The notes: generated by a model from the letters alone, not told the origin. A stretch of DNA of 64,000 nt from an uncultured Dehalococcoidia bacterium (GCA_951812625.1 CATOSP010000002.1:496001-560000), one strand, 5' to 3'; positions 17,443 to 26,886 are shown, counted from the first letter of the stretch. Translations and numbers: made by a program.

Positions 17443-18549
17443 ATGCCAATCCGCACTGAACCTATGACGGTCAACGTCGGGCCGCAGCACCCCAGCACTC
17501 ACGGGGTGTTCCGGCTGCGAATCACCTTTGACGGGGAGGAGATACTGGAGGTCGAGCCGGTCTTCGGGTATCTCCACCGAGGGACGGAGAAACTGGCTGA
17601 AGAGAGGAACTACGTTCAGGTGGTTACCCTGACGGACCGGCTGGACTACGTATCCTCCATGATCAACAACCAGGCCTATTGCCTCGCAGTTGAACAACTG
17701 CTGGAGGTCGAGCCGCCGGACCGGGGGAAGTACCTTCGCACCATCGCCGCCGAGTTGCAGCGAATCGCGGCACATTTGATGGGCATCGGGTTTTTCCTGC
17801 AAGACCTGGGCACCCTGGGTACACCCTTGATGTACTGCTTCAGGACGCGGGAGAAGATCCTCGACCTGTTCGAGATGCTCTGCGGGGCGCGCATCACCGT
17901 CAGCTATCTCCGGCCCGGCGGCGTGTTCGCAGATGCGCCGGAAGACTTCTGGCCCGCGCTGGACCGCTTCCTCACCGACCTGCCGGGAGAACTCTCCGAG
18001 CTAGAGCAGTTGATCCTGGAAAACGAGATCGTGATGGTGAGGACGCGCGGGGTGAGCACATTGCCCCTGGACATGGCCATCAATTCATCGGTAAGCGGCC
18101 CGGTACTCCGCGCCAGCGGGTTGGCCTGGGACTGGCGCAAGGCAGAGCCCTACGACGCGTATGACCGGGTGGAGTTCGACGTGCCTGTCGCCCAAAACGG
18201 TGACAACTATGACCGCTTCTGGGTGCGTATGCAGGAGTTGCACCAGAGTGCCAGGATCGTCAGGCAGTGCGTTGAGCAGATAGAACCTGGGCCGGTGCGC
18301 CTGGACTTACCACTGGTGTTGCGGCCGGAGCCTGGGCGGGAAGCCTACGGGCGCGTTGAGGCGTCCAAGGGCGAGTTGGCCTTTTACCTGTTCAGTGACG
18401 GGGGAATCAGCCCATACCGCTGCAAGATCAGATCACCGTCTCTCATCAATCTCACGGTCACCGAGCACCTGCTGGTCGGATGGAAGCTGGCCGATATGAT
18501 CGTTACCCTGGGCAGCGTCGATATCAACATGGGTGAAGTCGACCGGTGA
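17443..18549 (+). CDS. nuoD: NADH-quinone oxidoreductase subunit D
   Basis: A 368-residue, 49-kDa subunit homologous to the NiFe-hydrogenase large subunit, forming the quinone cavity with NuoB. Seen in order: VNVGPQHPSTHGVFRL (the His in this loop contacts quinone), FGYLHRGTEKLAE, DRLDYVSSMINNQAYCLAVE and, near the end, YRCKIRSPSLINL. The last segments GSVDINMGEVDR replace the usual DIVLGSVD-FGEVDR ending, with small changes. The family's usual length is close to this. It overlaps nuoH by a GTGA junction. Confidence 0.96.
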   Translation: MPIRTEPMTVNVGPQHPSTHGVFRLRITFDGEEILEVEPVFGYLHRGTEKLAEERNYVQVVTLTDRLDYVSSMINNQAYCLAVEQLLEVEPPDRGKYLRTIAAELQRIAAHLMGIGFFLQDLGTLGTPLMYCFRTREKILDLFEMLCGARITVSYLRPGGVFADAPEDFWPALDRFLTDLPGELSELEQLILENEIVMVRTRGVSTLPLDMAINSSVSGPVLRASGLAWDWRKAEPYDAYDRVEFDVPVAQNGDNYDRFWVRMQELHQSARIVRQCVEQIEPGPVRLDLPLVLRPEPGREAYGRVEASKGELAFYLFSDGGISPYRCKIRSPSLINLTVTEHLLVGWKLADMIVTLGSVDINMGEVDR

Positions 18550-19781
18550 ACTGCGTACTGGCCGAGGACAACATTCTCCACGGGACGCCGCTGCTGCGGT
18601 GGGTCTACGAGTTGGCTGGTCTGTTCCTACCCTGCTGGCTTTCCTACTTCATCGCCGGCTTCGTCATAATGTTCATCCTGGTCAACGCCGTGCTGCTGGG
18701 TGCGGCTGTGTTCGTGTGGACGGAACGCCGCCTAGTGGGGCGGCTGCAAAACCGGGTGGGTCCGAACCGTTGGGGCCCCTTTGGAATGTTCCAGCCCATT
18801 GCGGACCTGCTGAAGTTGATCGTGAAGGAAGACCTGATTCCCCAGGGAGCGGACAAGATAGCCTTTGTTGCCGCGCCGATCATCATGGTGGCCACAGCAA
18901 TCTTGATGCTGGCGGTGGTGCCCTTCGCCAAGAACACCGCGCTGGCCGACCTGAATGTTGGCGTGCTCTACGTGCTAGCCGTTACTTCTTTGACCTCCGT
19001 GGCAATTCTAATGGCCGGATGGTCCTCCAACAACCGTTACGCGCTTTTCGGCGCCGCCAGGGGAGTTGCGGTGCTTATCAGCTACGAAGTGCCGGTAGTG
19101 CTGTGTCTGTTGGGAGTAGTCATAGTCGCCGGGTCGATGTCGCTGGCCGACGTGGTGACCGCCCAGGCTGTTCCCTTCATCCTGGTGCAGCCTTTGGCCA
19201 TGTTCGTGTTCGTGGCGGGTACTTCGGCGGAGCTTAACCGGACCCCCTTCGACGTTGCCGAGGCGGAGTCGGAGTTGATAGCTGGATACCACATCGAATA
19301 TAGCGGGATCAAGTTCGGACTTATACAGGCGGCGGAGTTTGGTGGGGTAGTCACCGCGTCGGCGGTTATTGCCACCCTGTTCCTGTCGGGCTGGGCCGGA
19401 CCCGCCAGCAACTACATTGGGTGGCTCTGGTTACTAATCAAGATTGGTGTTGTTGCCTTCCTGTTCATCTGGATAAGGGCCACATTCCCGCGCCTGCGCA
19501 TCGACCAGATAATGGCCTTCGCGTGGAAGTTCCTGATGCCATTGAGCTTTATCAACCTGATGGCGGTTAGCCTCGAGGTCTATTTCCTCAGAGACTCCAG
19601 CGGCGCGCTTACCACCACGGATCTCTGGATAATGACGGTGATCAACCTGGTAGTGTTTGCGGTCTGCATCCCACTGTTTGGCAGTCTGATTCGGGACAAG
19701 GTCAGACCGGCGCAACTGCAACCTACCGCAAGAGCCACACCCGGCGCCACTGTTCAACAGGCCGGAGGGGAGGTGACATAA
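18546..19781 (+). CDS. nuoH: NADH-quinone oxidoreductase subunit H
   Basis: A 411-residue, eight-helix membrane subunit that docks the peripheral arm. Diagnostic blocks are WTERRLVGRLQNRVGPNRWG, QPIADLLKLIVKED, NRTPFDVAEAESELIAGYH (quinone-site loop) and WIRATFPRLRIDQIM. The GTG start overlaps the nuoD stop. The C-terminal 40 residues after the last helix are a Pro/Thr/Ala-rich tail not expected from the family. The stop overlaps the nuoI ATG by one base. Confidence 0.96.
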   Translation: MNCVLAEDNILHGTPLLRWVYELAGLFLPCWLSYFIAGFVIMFILVNAVLLGAAVFVWTERRLVGRLQNRVGPNRWGPFGMFQPIADLLKLIVKEDLIPQGADKIAFVAAPIIMVATAILMLAVVPFAKNTALADLNVGVLYVLAVTSLTSVAILMAGWSSNNRYALFGAARGVAVLISYEVPVVLCLLGVVIVAGSMSLADVVTAQAVPFILVQPLAMFVFVAGTSAELNRTPFDVAEAESELIAGYHIEYSGIKFGLIQAAEFGGVVTASAVIATLFLSGWAGPASNYIGWLWLLIKIGVVAFLFIWIRATFPRLRIDQIMAFAWKFLMPLSFINLMAVSLEVYFLRDSSGALTTTDLWIMTVINLVVFAVCIPLFGSLIRDKVRPAQLQPTARATPGATVQQAGGEVT

Positions 19782-20416
19782 TGTACGGACTTGCGATGGT
19801 CAAGGGCCTGATGGTCACGCTCAAAAACCTGACCAGGAAACCGTTCACGGTACAGTACCCCGAGGAGCGGTTGACCCAGCATCCCCGCTTCCGGGGTGAG
19901 GAGTTTGTGTGGTACGAGGAGCGCTGCACCGGGTGCGCCTCCTGCGCCAAGTATTGCCCGCTGGGCATCATCAAGATAGTTACGAGCCCCAGCGAGACGG
20001 CCATTGACCAGGGCGACAAGTACCGGCTGGAAGTCTTCGACATCGAGCTTCAGCGGTGCATGTTTTGCGGGCTGTGCGTTGAGGCTTGCCCCTACGATGC
20101 GCTTTTCATGGGCAGTGGGTTCGAGCAGGGTAAGTACTCTCGCAAGGGGATGTTCATCTCCATCGACCAACTGCGTCAGTCTGAGAAGCACCCCAGTACC
20201 TTCTTCCGTCCTCAACTGGAGTCCACGGGGTACAACCCCCACAAGAACCGTCCCCTGGACTGGAAGGAAGTCGGAAGGGAAAGCTGGAATTGGCACCGCC
20301 AGGAAAAGATGGGGATGCGCCTTGCTTCCGGCCCCGATCTTGACAACGGGTCTGCGGAAGAACTCGAACCCGCCGGGACATCATCCTCGGACGGAAGCAA
20401 CGGGGCTTCCTCCTAG
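19781..20416 (+). CDS. nuoI: NADH-quinone oxidoreductase subunit I
   Basis: A 211-residue ferredoxin-like subunit holding clusters N6a and N6b. The ligands are in CTGCASCAKYCP (Cys49, 52, 55, 59) and CMFCGLCVEACP (Cys93, 96, 99, 103). The last 60 residues (KEVGRESWNWHRQEK onward) form a polar tail longer than E. coli NuoI. It starts at the nuoH stop, and nuoJ begins immediately after its own stop, with no gap. Without NuoEFG in the operon, this subunit is the probable entry point for electrons from an unknown donor. Confidence 0.95.
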   Translation: MYGLAMVKGLMVTLKNLTRKPFTVQYPEERLTQHPRFRGEEFVWYEERCTGCASCAKYCPLGIIKIVTSPSETAIDQGDKYRLEVFDIELQRCMFCGLCVEACPYDALFMGSGFEQGKYSRKGMFISIDQLRQSEKHPSTFFRPQLESTGYNPHKNRPLDWKEVGRESWNWHRQEKMGMRLASGPDLDNGSAEELEPAGTSSSDGSNGASS

Positions 20417-21004
20417 ATGCTGTTCCAGGAAATAGTCTTCTGGATTCTAGCGGTGGTTGCCATTGGGGCCGCGCTGGGCGTAGTACTCATCAGAGACCTT
20501 TTCCGAGCCGCCCTTCTGCTGGTGCTGGTGTTCGTGGCGATCGCGGGTTTCTTTGTGTTGCTCTCAGCCGAGTTTCTGGCGGTAGTGCAGGTGTTGATCT
20601 ACGCTGGGGCAATTTCTATCCTTCTGATCTTCGGCATAATGCTCACCCGCAATGTGCCTCAAGGGAATATGGCCAACCGGCTCCAGATTCCCGCCGCGGT
20701 ATTCGCGGCCATGCTTCTGGCAGTGATGGTGACGGTGGCAGTCCAGACAGAGTGGGCCGGTCTGACCGGTGATCAGGAGGACATCGCCAGCTTTGTGCAG
20801 ACCAGCGCGGTAACAAACGTCAGTGCCGAGACCGCCGCTCCCGCCCTTGCCGTGACGGATTTGACCGTCGAACAGCACGACAGCGTGACGAACGCCGGAC
20901 TTGCAGACCTGCTGGTAAGCGACTTTGTGTTGCCCTTTGAGGCCGTGTCCCTGTTGCTGCTAGCGGCCGTGATCGGATCACTTGTGCTGGTACGGTCGAG
21001 GTGA
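20417..21004 (+). CDS. nuoJ: NADH-quinone oxidoreductase subunit J
   Basis: A 195-residue, five-helix membrane subunit. LRDLFRAALLLVLVFVAIAGFFVLLSAEFLAVVQVLIYAGAISIL-type content is visible in pieces: FLAVVQVLIYAGAISILLIF contains the conserved helix-3 region and is followed by ML-TRN. A soluble insertion of about 60 residues (EWAGLTGDQEDIASFVQT onward) precedes the last helix (PFEAVSLLLLAAVIGSLVLV). It abuts nuoI directly and lies 6 nt before nuoK. Confidence 0.94.
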   Translation: MLFQEIVFWILAVVAIGAALGVVLIRDLFRAALLLVLVFVAIAGFFVLLSAEFLAVVQVLIYAGAISILLIFGIMLTRNVPQGNMANRLQIPAAVFAAMLLAVMVTVAVQTEWAGLTGDQEDIASFVQTSAVTNVSAETAAPALAVTDLTVEQHDSVTNAGLADLLVSDFVLPFEAVSLLLLAAVIGSLVLVRSR

Positions 21005-21010
21005 CGGCAC

Positions 21011-21340
21011 ATGTCCCTTGAGGCAGTACTCATCATCGCAGCCATCCTATTCGCCATCGGGTTGTATGGAGCCCTGGCGAGACGCAACGCCCTGGTGGTT
21101 TTGATGTCCATCGAGCTGATGTTCAACGCCGTCAACCTGACCTTCGTCGGACTAGCGCGCTATATCGTTCCAGCGGGGATTCAGCAGGACTTGGGGACGC
21201 TGCTGACGGGACAGGTGTTCGCAGTGTTCATAATTACCGTAGCTGCGGCGGAGATCGCCCTTGGTCTGGGTATAGTTTTCGCTATGTACAGGAACTCGGA
21301 GTCGGTGGACCTGACCGACGCCGTAGAGCTCAGGAATTAG
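21011..21340 (+). CDS. nuoK: NADH-quinone oxidoreductase subunit K
   Basis: A 109-residue, three-helix antiporter-like (MrpC/NuoK) subunit. The conserved pattern is RRNALVVLMSIELMFNAVNL with the membrane Glu in helix 2, followed by VFAVFIITVAAAEIALGLGI with the second Glu in helix 3. Both glutamates needed for proton transfer are therefore present. It is followed after 15 nt by a small DUF2007 gene and then nuoL. Confidence 0.95.
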   Translation: MSLEAVLIIAAILFAIGLYGALARRNALVVLMSIELMFNAVNLTFVGLARYIVPAGIQQDLGTLLTGQVFAVFIITVAAAEIALGLGIVFAMYRNSESVDLTDAVELRN

Positions 21341-21355
21341 GTACACTCTGACCGT

Positions 21356-21550
21356 ATGTGGGTAGAGTTCAAAAGCGCACCCAACCTGATGCTGGCCGAG
21401 ATGTGGAAGGAGGTCCTGGAAGGGGAAGGACTTCCCACGCGGATCCTGCCCGAGGGAGACATCCTCGACTGGGGGGAACTGGCGCATTTCCGAGTCTATG
21501 TTCCCAAGGGGCGGGAACATGTCGCCGAAGAGATTCTGAGGAAGCTGTAG
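21356..21550 (+). CDS. Small DUF2007-like protein inserted in the nuo operon
   Basis: A 64-residue soluble protein resembling DUF2007 putative signal-transducing proteins: VEFKSAPNLMLAEMWKEVLE, then GLPTRILPEGD and a FRVYVPKGREHVAEEIL ending, giving a beta-alpha-beta pattern close to the PII/ACT-like small folds. The function is unknown. It sits between nuoK and nuoL with a 15-nt gap upstream and no gap downstream (the nuoL ATG follows its TAG directly), so it must be co-expressed with complex I. Confidence 0.75.
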   Translation: MWVEFKSAPNLMLAEMWKEVLEGEGLPTRILPEGDILDWGELAHFRVYVPKGREHVAEEILRKL

Positions 21551-23626
21551 ATGGTTAGCGAAGCCTCGGTCTGGGCGATATTTCTGCTGCCCTTAGCTGC
21601 TTTCGTTATTATCGCCCTGGTTATCCGCCCGTTCTTCAACCGGTATGCTGGTCTGAGCGGGCTTCTGTTGATTGCAGCGCTGGCGGTATCGCTGTTTCTC
21701 TCCATCCTGGCCTTGGGCGCAGTTGCCATGGGACAGGAACCGGAACTCCAAGCCTACCGCTGGCTTGACCTTGGCGATGCGGTAATAGAACTCTCCCCGC
21801 TTCTGGACCCGCTGACTGCGGTGATGGCCGTGGTGGTCACGTCCGTCAGCCTCATGGTCCAGATTTACTCCCTGGGGTACATGAAGGGTGATCCGGGTTA
21901 CGCCCGATACTTCGCCTACATGGCCCTCTTCACTTCCGCCATGCTGGGACTGGTGTTGGTGGCAAACATCCTGGTGCTTTACGCATTCTGGGAGTTGGTT
22001 GGTGTCTCGTCCTACCTGCTTATAGGGTTCTGGCATGACCGGCCCGCGGCAGCTGCCGCGGCCAAGAAAGCTTTCATCATCACCCGCATCGGCGACCTGG
22101 GCCTGCTGATCGCAATCCTGTACCTTTTCTTCCAGGCGGACGAGTTTGCCGCGGCTGGGATGAATGCTTTCCACATTCCGGACATCTGGCAGGCGGTACA
22201 ACCACTGGGTGCCGGCGGCGCGATTCTGGCCGGGACCGGGCTTACCTGGCTGACCCTGGGTATATTCGCAGCAGCGGTGGGCAAGTCGGGCCAATTTCCC
22301 CTGCATTCGTGGCTACCCGACGCTATGGAGGGCCCCACGCCGGTAAGCGCGCTCATCCACGCGGCGACGATGGTTGCCGCCGGGGTGTTCCTGGTGGGCC
22401 GTTTCTACCCCGTGTTCCTGGCGGCGGAGAGTACGCTCACTGTGGTGGCGCTCATCGGGGCCTTCACCGCGCTGATGGCGGCGACTATGGGCCTGGTGAT
22501 GAACGACATAAAGCGGGTGATGGCCTATTCTACCGTATCCCAACTCGGTTACATGATGGCAGCCCTCGGATTGGGCGCCTTTCCCGCCGCGATCTTCCAT
22601 CTGGTTACCCACGCCTCTTTCAAAGCCCTCCTGTTCCTTGGAGCGGGGAGCGTGAACCATGCTACCGGCACATTCAACATGCAGTACATGGGCGGCCTTC
22701 GGCAACATATGCCCTTAACTTATCTGCTGGTGGTCATCGGGGGACTCAGCCTGGTGGGCATCTTCCCCTTGTCGGGATTCTGGAGCAAGGACGAGATCTT
22801 GGTCAGCGCATGGACCGGAGGCGGGGTGGTGGAGCCCTGGGTCAGTCAGGCAACCCTGATAATGTTGGGAATAGGGGTTTTGCTGACCGCCTTCTACACC
22901 TTGCGCATGATTTACATGACATTCCATGGGGAGTTCCGCGGCGGTGTGGAGCAGGAGCAATTGGATACCGGGGCCGATTCCCACGGCGACGATGTCCAAG
23001 ACACTGGCGATCACGGCGGGTTACACCTGGCCGAGTCTCCGGTGGTGATGGTCGCCCCGATGGTAATTCTGGGTATTGGAGCGGTGGTCCTCGGTTTCAT
23101 CTCCAACCCCCAGTGGATAGACCTGTTCGGAGTGCCGAAGCACTGGATAACCGAGTTGTTCGAGCATGGTGTGGCACCGGTACTGTCTTCTGACGCGCCG
23201 CACCTGGTGTTACCGAAGTTCAGTTTGCAAATTGCGGCAATCTCCACAGTGATCGCACTGATTGGGATAGGCTTGGCGACGGCCATGTATGCCCGTGGGT
23301 CCAGGCAGTATTCAAGCGCCGTCAGAAGGGACAGGGACCCGTTGGAGGCTGGGGGCCCACTGCACCGCCTGTTGGCTGAGAAATACTACATCGACGCCCT
23401 GTACGAGGATGCGGTTGTGCGCCTGGCTTTCTACCGGGCCTTCGCCGGGGCCATCGACTGGCTCGATAAGAACGTAGTGGACCGAATCGGTGATGTCATC
23501 GCCACGATTTTCCGAAACGTTGGGAGAATTTTCCTTGCGCCATTGCAGACCGGGGAGGTGCAGGCCTATGGTCTGGCAGTGGCGCTGGGGACTCTGATCA
23601 TTCTGCTAGGGTTCTTGTTGGTGTGA
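21551..23626 (+). CDS. nuoL: NADH-quinone oxidoreductase subunit L
   Basis: A 691-residue antiporter-like proton-pumping subunit. Diagnostic blocks are VGVSSYLLIGFWHDRP with the conserved Glu just before it (WELVGVSS), GKSGQFPLHSWLPDAMEGPTPVSALIHAATMV split across the helix 7-8 region, and FFRGGVEQEQ-like loops after the H-rich insertion (GADSHGDDVQDTGDHGG). The long C-terminal lateral helix is expected in the last 60 residues. It starts immediately after the DUF2007 stop. Length is in the normal range. Confidence 0.95.
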   Translation: MVSEASVWAIFLLPLAAFVIIALVIRPFFNRYAGLSGLLLIAALAVSLFLSILALGAVAMGQEPELQAYRWLDLGDAVIELSPLLDPLTAVMAVVVTSVSLMVQIYSLGYMKGDPGYARYFAYMALFTSAMLGLVLVANILVLYAFWELVGVSSYLLIGFWHDRPAAAAAAKKAFIITRIGDLGLLIAILYLFFQADEFAAAGMNAFHIPDIWQAVQPLGAGGAILAGTGLTWLTLGIFAAAVGKSGQFPLHSWLPDAMEGPTPVSALIHAATMVAAGVFLVGRFYPVFLAAESTLTVVALIGAFTALMAATMGLVMNDIKRVMAYSTVSQLGYMMAALGLGAFPAAIFHLVTHASFKALLFLGAGSVNHATGTFNMQYMGGLRQHMPLTYLLVVIGGLSLVGIFPLSGFWSKDEILVSAWTGGGVVEPWVSQATLIMLGIGVLLTAFYTLRMIYMTFHGEFRGGVEQEQLDTGADSHGDDVQDTGDHGGLHLAESPVVMVAPMVILGIGAVVLGFISNPQWIDLFGVPKHWITELFEHGVAPVLSSDAPHLVLPKFSLQIAAISTVIALIGIGLATAMYARGSRQYSSAVRRDRDPLEAGGPLHRLLAEKYYIDALYEDAVVRLAFYRAFAGAIDWLDKNVVDRIGDVIATIFRNVGRIFLAPLQTGEVQAYGLAVALGTLIILLGFLLV

Positions 23627-23693
23627 GTGGAGTCAGATCAATCGCGCTGTGCCGGAATTCCCTGAGCACCACTAACAGGGGTCAGGTGGCGCA

Positions 23694-25220
23694 GTGAGTA
23701 TGTCTCCCGTCGGCCCCCTCCTGACCGCCACGGTCTTCTTGCCCGCTGTGGGAGCGCTGGTCATATTGGCCTTCGCCCGGAGCGACCGTAGCGTCCGCAC
23801 CTGGGCGTTGGCGGTCGCCCTGGTTGACCTTGTTCTGAGCCTGCTGGTGTTCAGCATGTTCGACCGGTCCGACGGGGCGGCCCGGTTCCAATTCGTCGAG
23901 CAATTTAGCTGGTTTTCAGTCGATACGTTCAAGGCGAGTTACCTTCTTGGGGTGGACGGACTCAGCGCTCCTCTGGTGGCCCTGACCGGCCTGCTCGGGA
24001 TATGCGCGATTCTTGCCTCCTGGCACGTCGATGTTCGGGTCAGAGAGCATTACATCTGGCTGCTGGTGTTGCAGACTTCGGTTATGGGGGTATTCACCTC
24101 CCTGGACCTGCTGCTCTTTTTCCTGTTCTGGGAACTGGAACTGGTGCCGATGTACATGCTCATCTCCATCTGGGGGGCAGGGCGCAAGGAATACTCGGCG
24201 ATGAAGTTCCTCATCTTCACCCTCCTCGGCAGCGCGTTCATGCTGGTGGCAATAGTGGCGGTCTTCCTGACGCCGGAGATTGGCACGTTCAACATGATCG
24301 AACTGTCTCAGGCCGGAACTATGCTGTCCGGAGGCGTCCTCATCCCTCTGGCCTCCTTGTTCTGGATGTTTTTCATCGCCTTCGCCATCAAACTTCCTAC
24401 CTGGCCCGTGCATACCTGGCTTCCTGACGCCCATACTGATGCGCCGACCGCTGCCAGCGTAATGCTGGCCGGGGTGCTGCTGAAGATGGGCGGCTACGGC
24501 CTGCTCCGGATAAACGTCGGGATGTTCCCGGACCAGGCGGAACAGTACGCCTGGGTGTTGGTAGCCCTTGGCGTAATCAGCGTACTCTACGGGGCGGTCG
24601 TGACAATCAGGCAGACGGACCTGAAGCGGCTTATCGCCTATTCCAGCGTAAGCCATATGGGACTGGTGATGCTGGGAATCGGATCCATCGGTATAACCCA
24701 GGGCACCCTGACTTCAGCCGGACTGAACGGGGCGGCGATGCAGCTATTTACACACGGAACCATCACCGGTCTGCTGTTCCTGGCGACTGGGCTGATCTAC
24801 GACAAGGCCCATACCCGGTACATCCCTGACCTGGGTGGAGTGGCCGGCCGTATGCCCATCGTGGCCACGGCGTTCCTGATTGCCGGGTTGGCATCGCTGG
24901 GTTTGCCCGGTCTCAGCGGGTTCGTATCCGAAGTGCTGGTGTTCCTTGGCGCGTTCCGGGCGTACCCCTGGCCCACTGCACTGGCGGTCCTGGGGATTGT
25001 ACTTGCGGCAGGGTACATTCTCTGGATGATGGAGAGGGCGTTCTTTGGCAGGCCGAGGGAACGGTTCGCTGACCTGACGGACGCCAATCTGGTTGAAGCC
25101 GCACCACTGGTGCTGCTGGTCATCACAATTGTGGGAATCGGGGTCTATCCAGCCCTACTGACAGAAGTCTTCGAAATCGGCCTCGAGCCGATGATTAGGG
25201 TTCTGAACGGCGGCGGGTAG
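23694..25220 (+). CDS. nuoM: NADH-quinone oxidoreductase subunit M
   Basis: A 508-residue antiporter-like subunit. It shows LLFFLFWELELVPMYMLISIWG with the essential Glu in helix 5, KLPTWPVHTWLPDAHTDAPT with the conserved Lys, and later LKRLIAYSSVSHMG and GLSGFVSE. The start is GTG at 23694, with an ATG two codons on as alternative. A 67-nt gap separates it from nuoL. Length is typical. Confidence 0.95.
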   Translation: MSMSPVGPLLTATVFLPAVGALVILAFARSDRSVRTWALAVALVDLVLSLLVFSMFDRSDGAARFQFVEQFSWFSVDTFKASYLLGVDGLSAPLVALTGLLGICAILASWHVDVRVREHYIWLLVLQTSVMGVFTSLDLLLFFLFWELELVPMYMLISIWGAGRKEYSAMKFLIFTLLGSAFMLVAIVAVFLTPEIGTFNMIELSQAGTMLSGGVLIPLASLFWMFFIAFAIKLPTWPVHTWLPDAHTDAPTAASVMLAGVLLKMGGYGLLRINVGMFPDQAEQYAWVLVALGVISVLYGAVVTIRQTDLKRLIAYSSVSHMGLVMLGIGSIGITQGTLTSAGLNGAAMQLFTHGTITGLLFLATGLIYDKAHTRYIPDLGGVAGRMPIVATAFLIAGLASLGLPGLSGFVSEVLVFLGAFRAYPWPTALAVLGIVLAAGYILWMMERAFFGRPRERFADLTDANLVEAAPLVLLVITIVGIGVYPALLTEVFEIGLEPMIRVLNGGG

Positions 25221-25227
25221 AGAGTCC

Positions 25228-26757
25228 ATGTCTCTATACGACATCTACGTGATTTCACCGCCGCTGGCCATCGCGATGGTGGGGATACTGGTTATCCTGC
25301 TGGACCTTGTGGTCCAGAGAAAGCGGGCGCTCCCAGCCTTTGCGTTGGTGGGACTGATTGTCCCGACGTTGCTGCTCGTTGCCCAATTCCAGGACCTGGG
25401 CAACACACGCGACCTGCTGGAGTCCCCGGCGGCGATGGGGAACGGGAAGGCCAGCGTTCTGCTGGGCAGCCTTGTGGTGGACCGGTTTGCCCTGTTCTTC
25501 GGGTTCCTCGTTCTGGCGGCAACGGCCCTGGTTATCCTTGCCTCCGTCGATTACGTCGAGCGATTGGAGAGGCGTCAGGGAGAATACTATGGGCTGGTGC
25601 TGTTCTCGGCCACGGGCATGGTGCTGCTGGCCAGTGCATCAGAGTTGGTGACCATATACATCTCCCTGGAACTGACCACCCTGCCGATAGTGGCCCTGGC
25701 GGCATTCCACACAAGCTCCAAGTCCAGCGAAGCGGGGATGAAGTTCCTGATTATCGGGGCCATTAGTTCCGCGGTCATGCTCTACGGCATGGCGCTGGTG
25801 TTCGGCTTCACCCAGACCACAGACCTGACCGGAATAGCCTCGAAAGTCGCGGAGACCACGGGCGGCCTGTCATTTGAGAACCTCGCGCTGCTGACTGGAG
25901 TGGTCCTGATAGTGGCCGGGTTCGGCTTCAAGATCTCCTCGGCTCCGTTCCAGATGTGGGTGCCGGACATCTACGAGGGTGCTCCTACGCCGGTAGTTGC
26001 CTTCCTGTCGGTTGCAAGCAAGGCGGCGGCCTTCGCTGTGCTGATCCGGGTCTTCTATACCGGATTCTTCGGGGTGGGTGCGGACTGGGGCGTGCTGATG
26101 GCGATACTGGCTGCTGTCTCGATGACCGTCGGGAACCTGGTGGCCATGAGCCAGAGCAACATACGCCGACTCTTCGGCTACAGCGCCATTGCACACGCCG
26201 GGTATATCCTAGTGGGTGTAGCGGCAGGAGTCGAGGGCAGCTCAGGCGGCACGGCGGCGTTCGTTTCCGTGGGTCCCAACAGTGTGCTCTTCTACCTGGG
26301 CGCGTACACCGCGGCTAACCTGACCGCATTTTTCGCCATCGTGGTCATCGGTAGCCGGACCGGAAGCGACCAGATAGACGACTACGCAGGGATGGTCCAG
26401 CGTGCGCCTGTCTTGGCCATCGTTCTGACCCTTGCTCTGATTGCCCTGGTCGGGGTACCGCCCACCAGCATATTCATTGCCAAGCTGTACGTGTTCACCG
26501 CGGCGGTCAAGGGAGGACTGGCCTGGCTGGCCATAGTTGGCGTGATAAACAGCGTGGTCTCCGCCTATTATTACCTGCGAATTATCCGGGTAATGTTCCT
26601 GCAGCCTCCTCCATCCGATGAGCGGATACCCATGTCCCCGTCCTCGTGGGTGGCCATCGCGGCGTCGGGAGCCGCAATGGTGTGGATGGGGGTCGCCCCA
26701 GGGTTCGTACTGCGTGCCGCCGAAATAGCCGTGGCGACCCTTGCGGTGCAGACATAG
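25228..26757 (+). CDS. nuoN: NADH-quinone oxidoreductase subunit N
   Basis: A 509-residue antiporter-like subunit. The signatures are ELTTLPIVALAAF with the conserved Glu, FKISSAPFQMWVPDIYEGAPTPV, NIRRLFGYSAIAHAGYILVG and VGVPPTSIFIAKLYVF. It is the last nuo gene, 7 nt after nuoM. No terminator is seen before nadK, which has its own promoter-like sequence. No nuoE, F or G appears in the operon or elsewhere in the window. Confidence 0.95.
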   Translation: MSLYDIYVISPPLAIAMVGILVILLDLVVQRKRALPAFALVGLIVPTLLLVAQFQDLGNTRDLLESPAAMGNGKASVLLGSLVVDRFALFFGFLVLAATALVILASVDYVERLERRQGEYYGLVLFSATGMVLLASASELVTIYISLELTTLPIVALAAFHTSSKSSEAGMKFLIIGAISSAVMLYGMALVFGFTQTTDLTGIASKVAETTGGLSFENLALLTGVVLIVAGFGFKISSAPFQMWVPDIYEGAPTPVVAFLSVASKAAAFAVLIRVFYTGFFGVGADWGVLMAILAAVSMTVGNLVAMSQSNIRRLFGYSAIAHAGYILVGVAAGVEGSSGGTAAFVSVGPNSVLFYLGAYTAANLTAFFAIVVIGSRTGSDQIDDYAGMVQRAPVLAIVLTLALIALVGVPPTSIFIAKLYVFTAAVKGGLAWLAIVGVINSVVSAYYYLRIIRVMFLQPPPSDERIPMSPSSWVAIAASGAAMVWMGVAPGFVLRAAEIAVATLAVQT

Positions 26758-26769
26758 TCACCGCCCGCG

Positions 26770-26799
26770 TTGACACTAATTCTGGGCCGATGCTAGACT
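26770..26799 (+). promoter_or_regulatory. Promoter of nadK
   Basis: TTGACA at 26770-26775 and TAGACT at 26794-26799 are spaced 18 bp apart, with a TGC extension just before the -10. This is one of the best promoter matches in the window. Predicted transcription start is near 26806, about 80 nt before nadK. Confidence 0.65.
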
Positions 26800-26886
26800 G
26801 CGCGTGCTCCCGCGCCCGGCAAGCGTTTGACCACGCCAGGTGCTATTTTCAAAGCCGATCGAGGACGGATTCCTGCTGTTAGTCCT

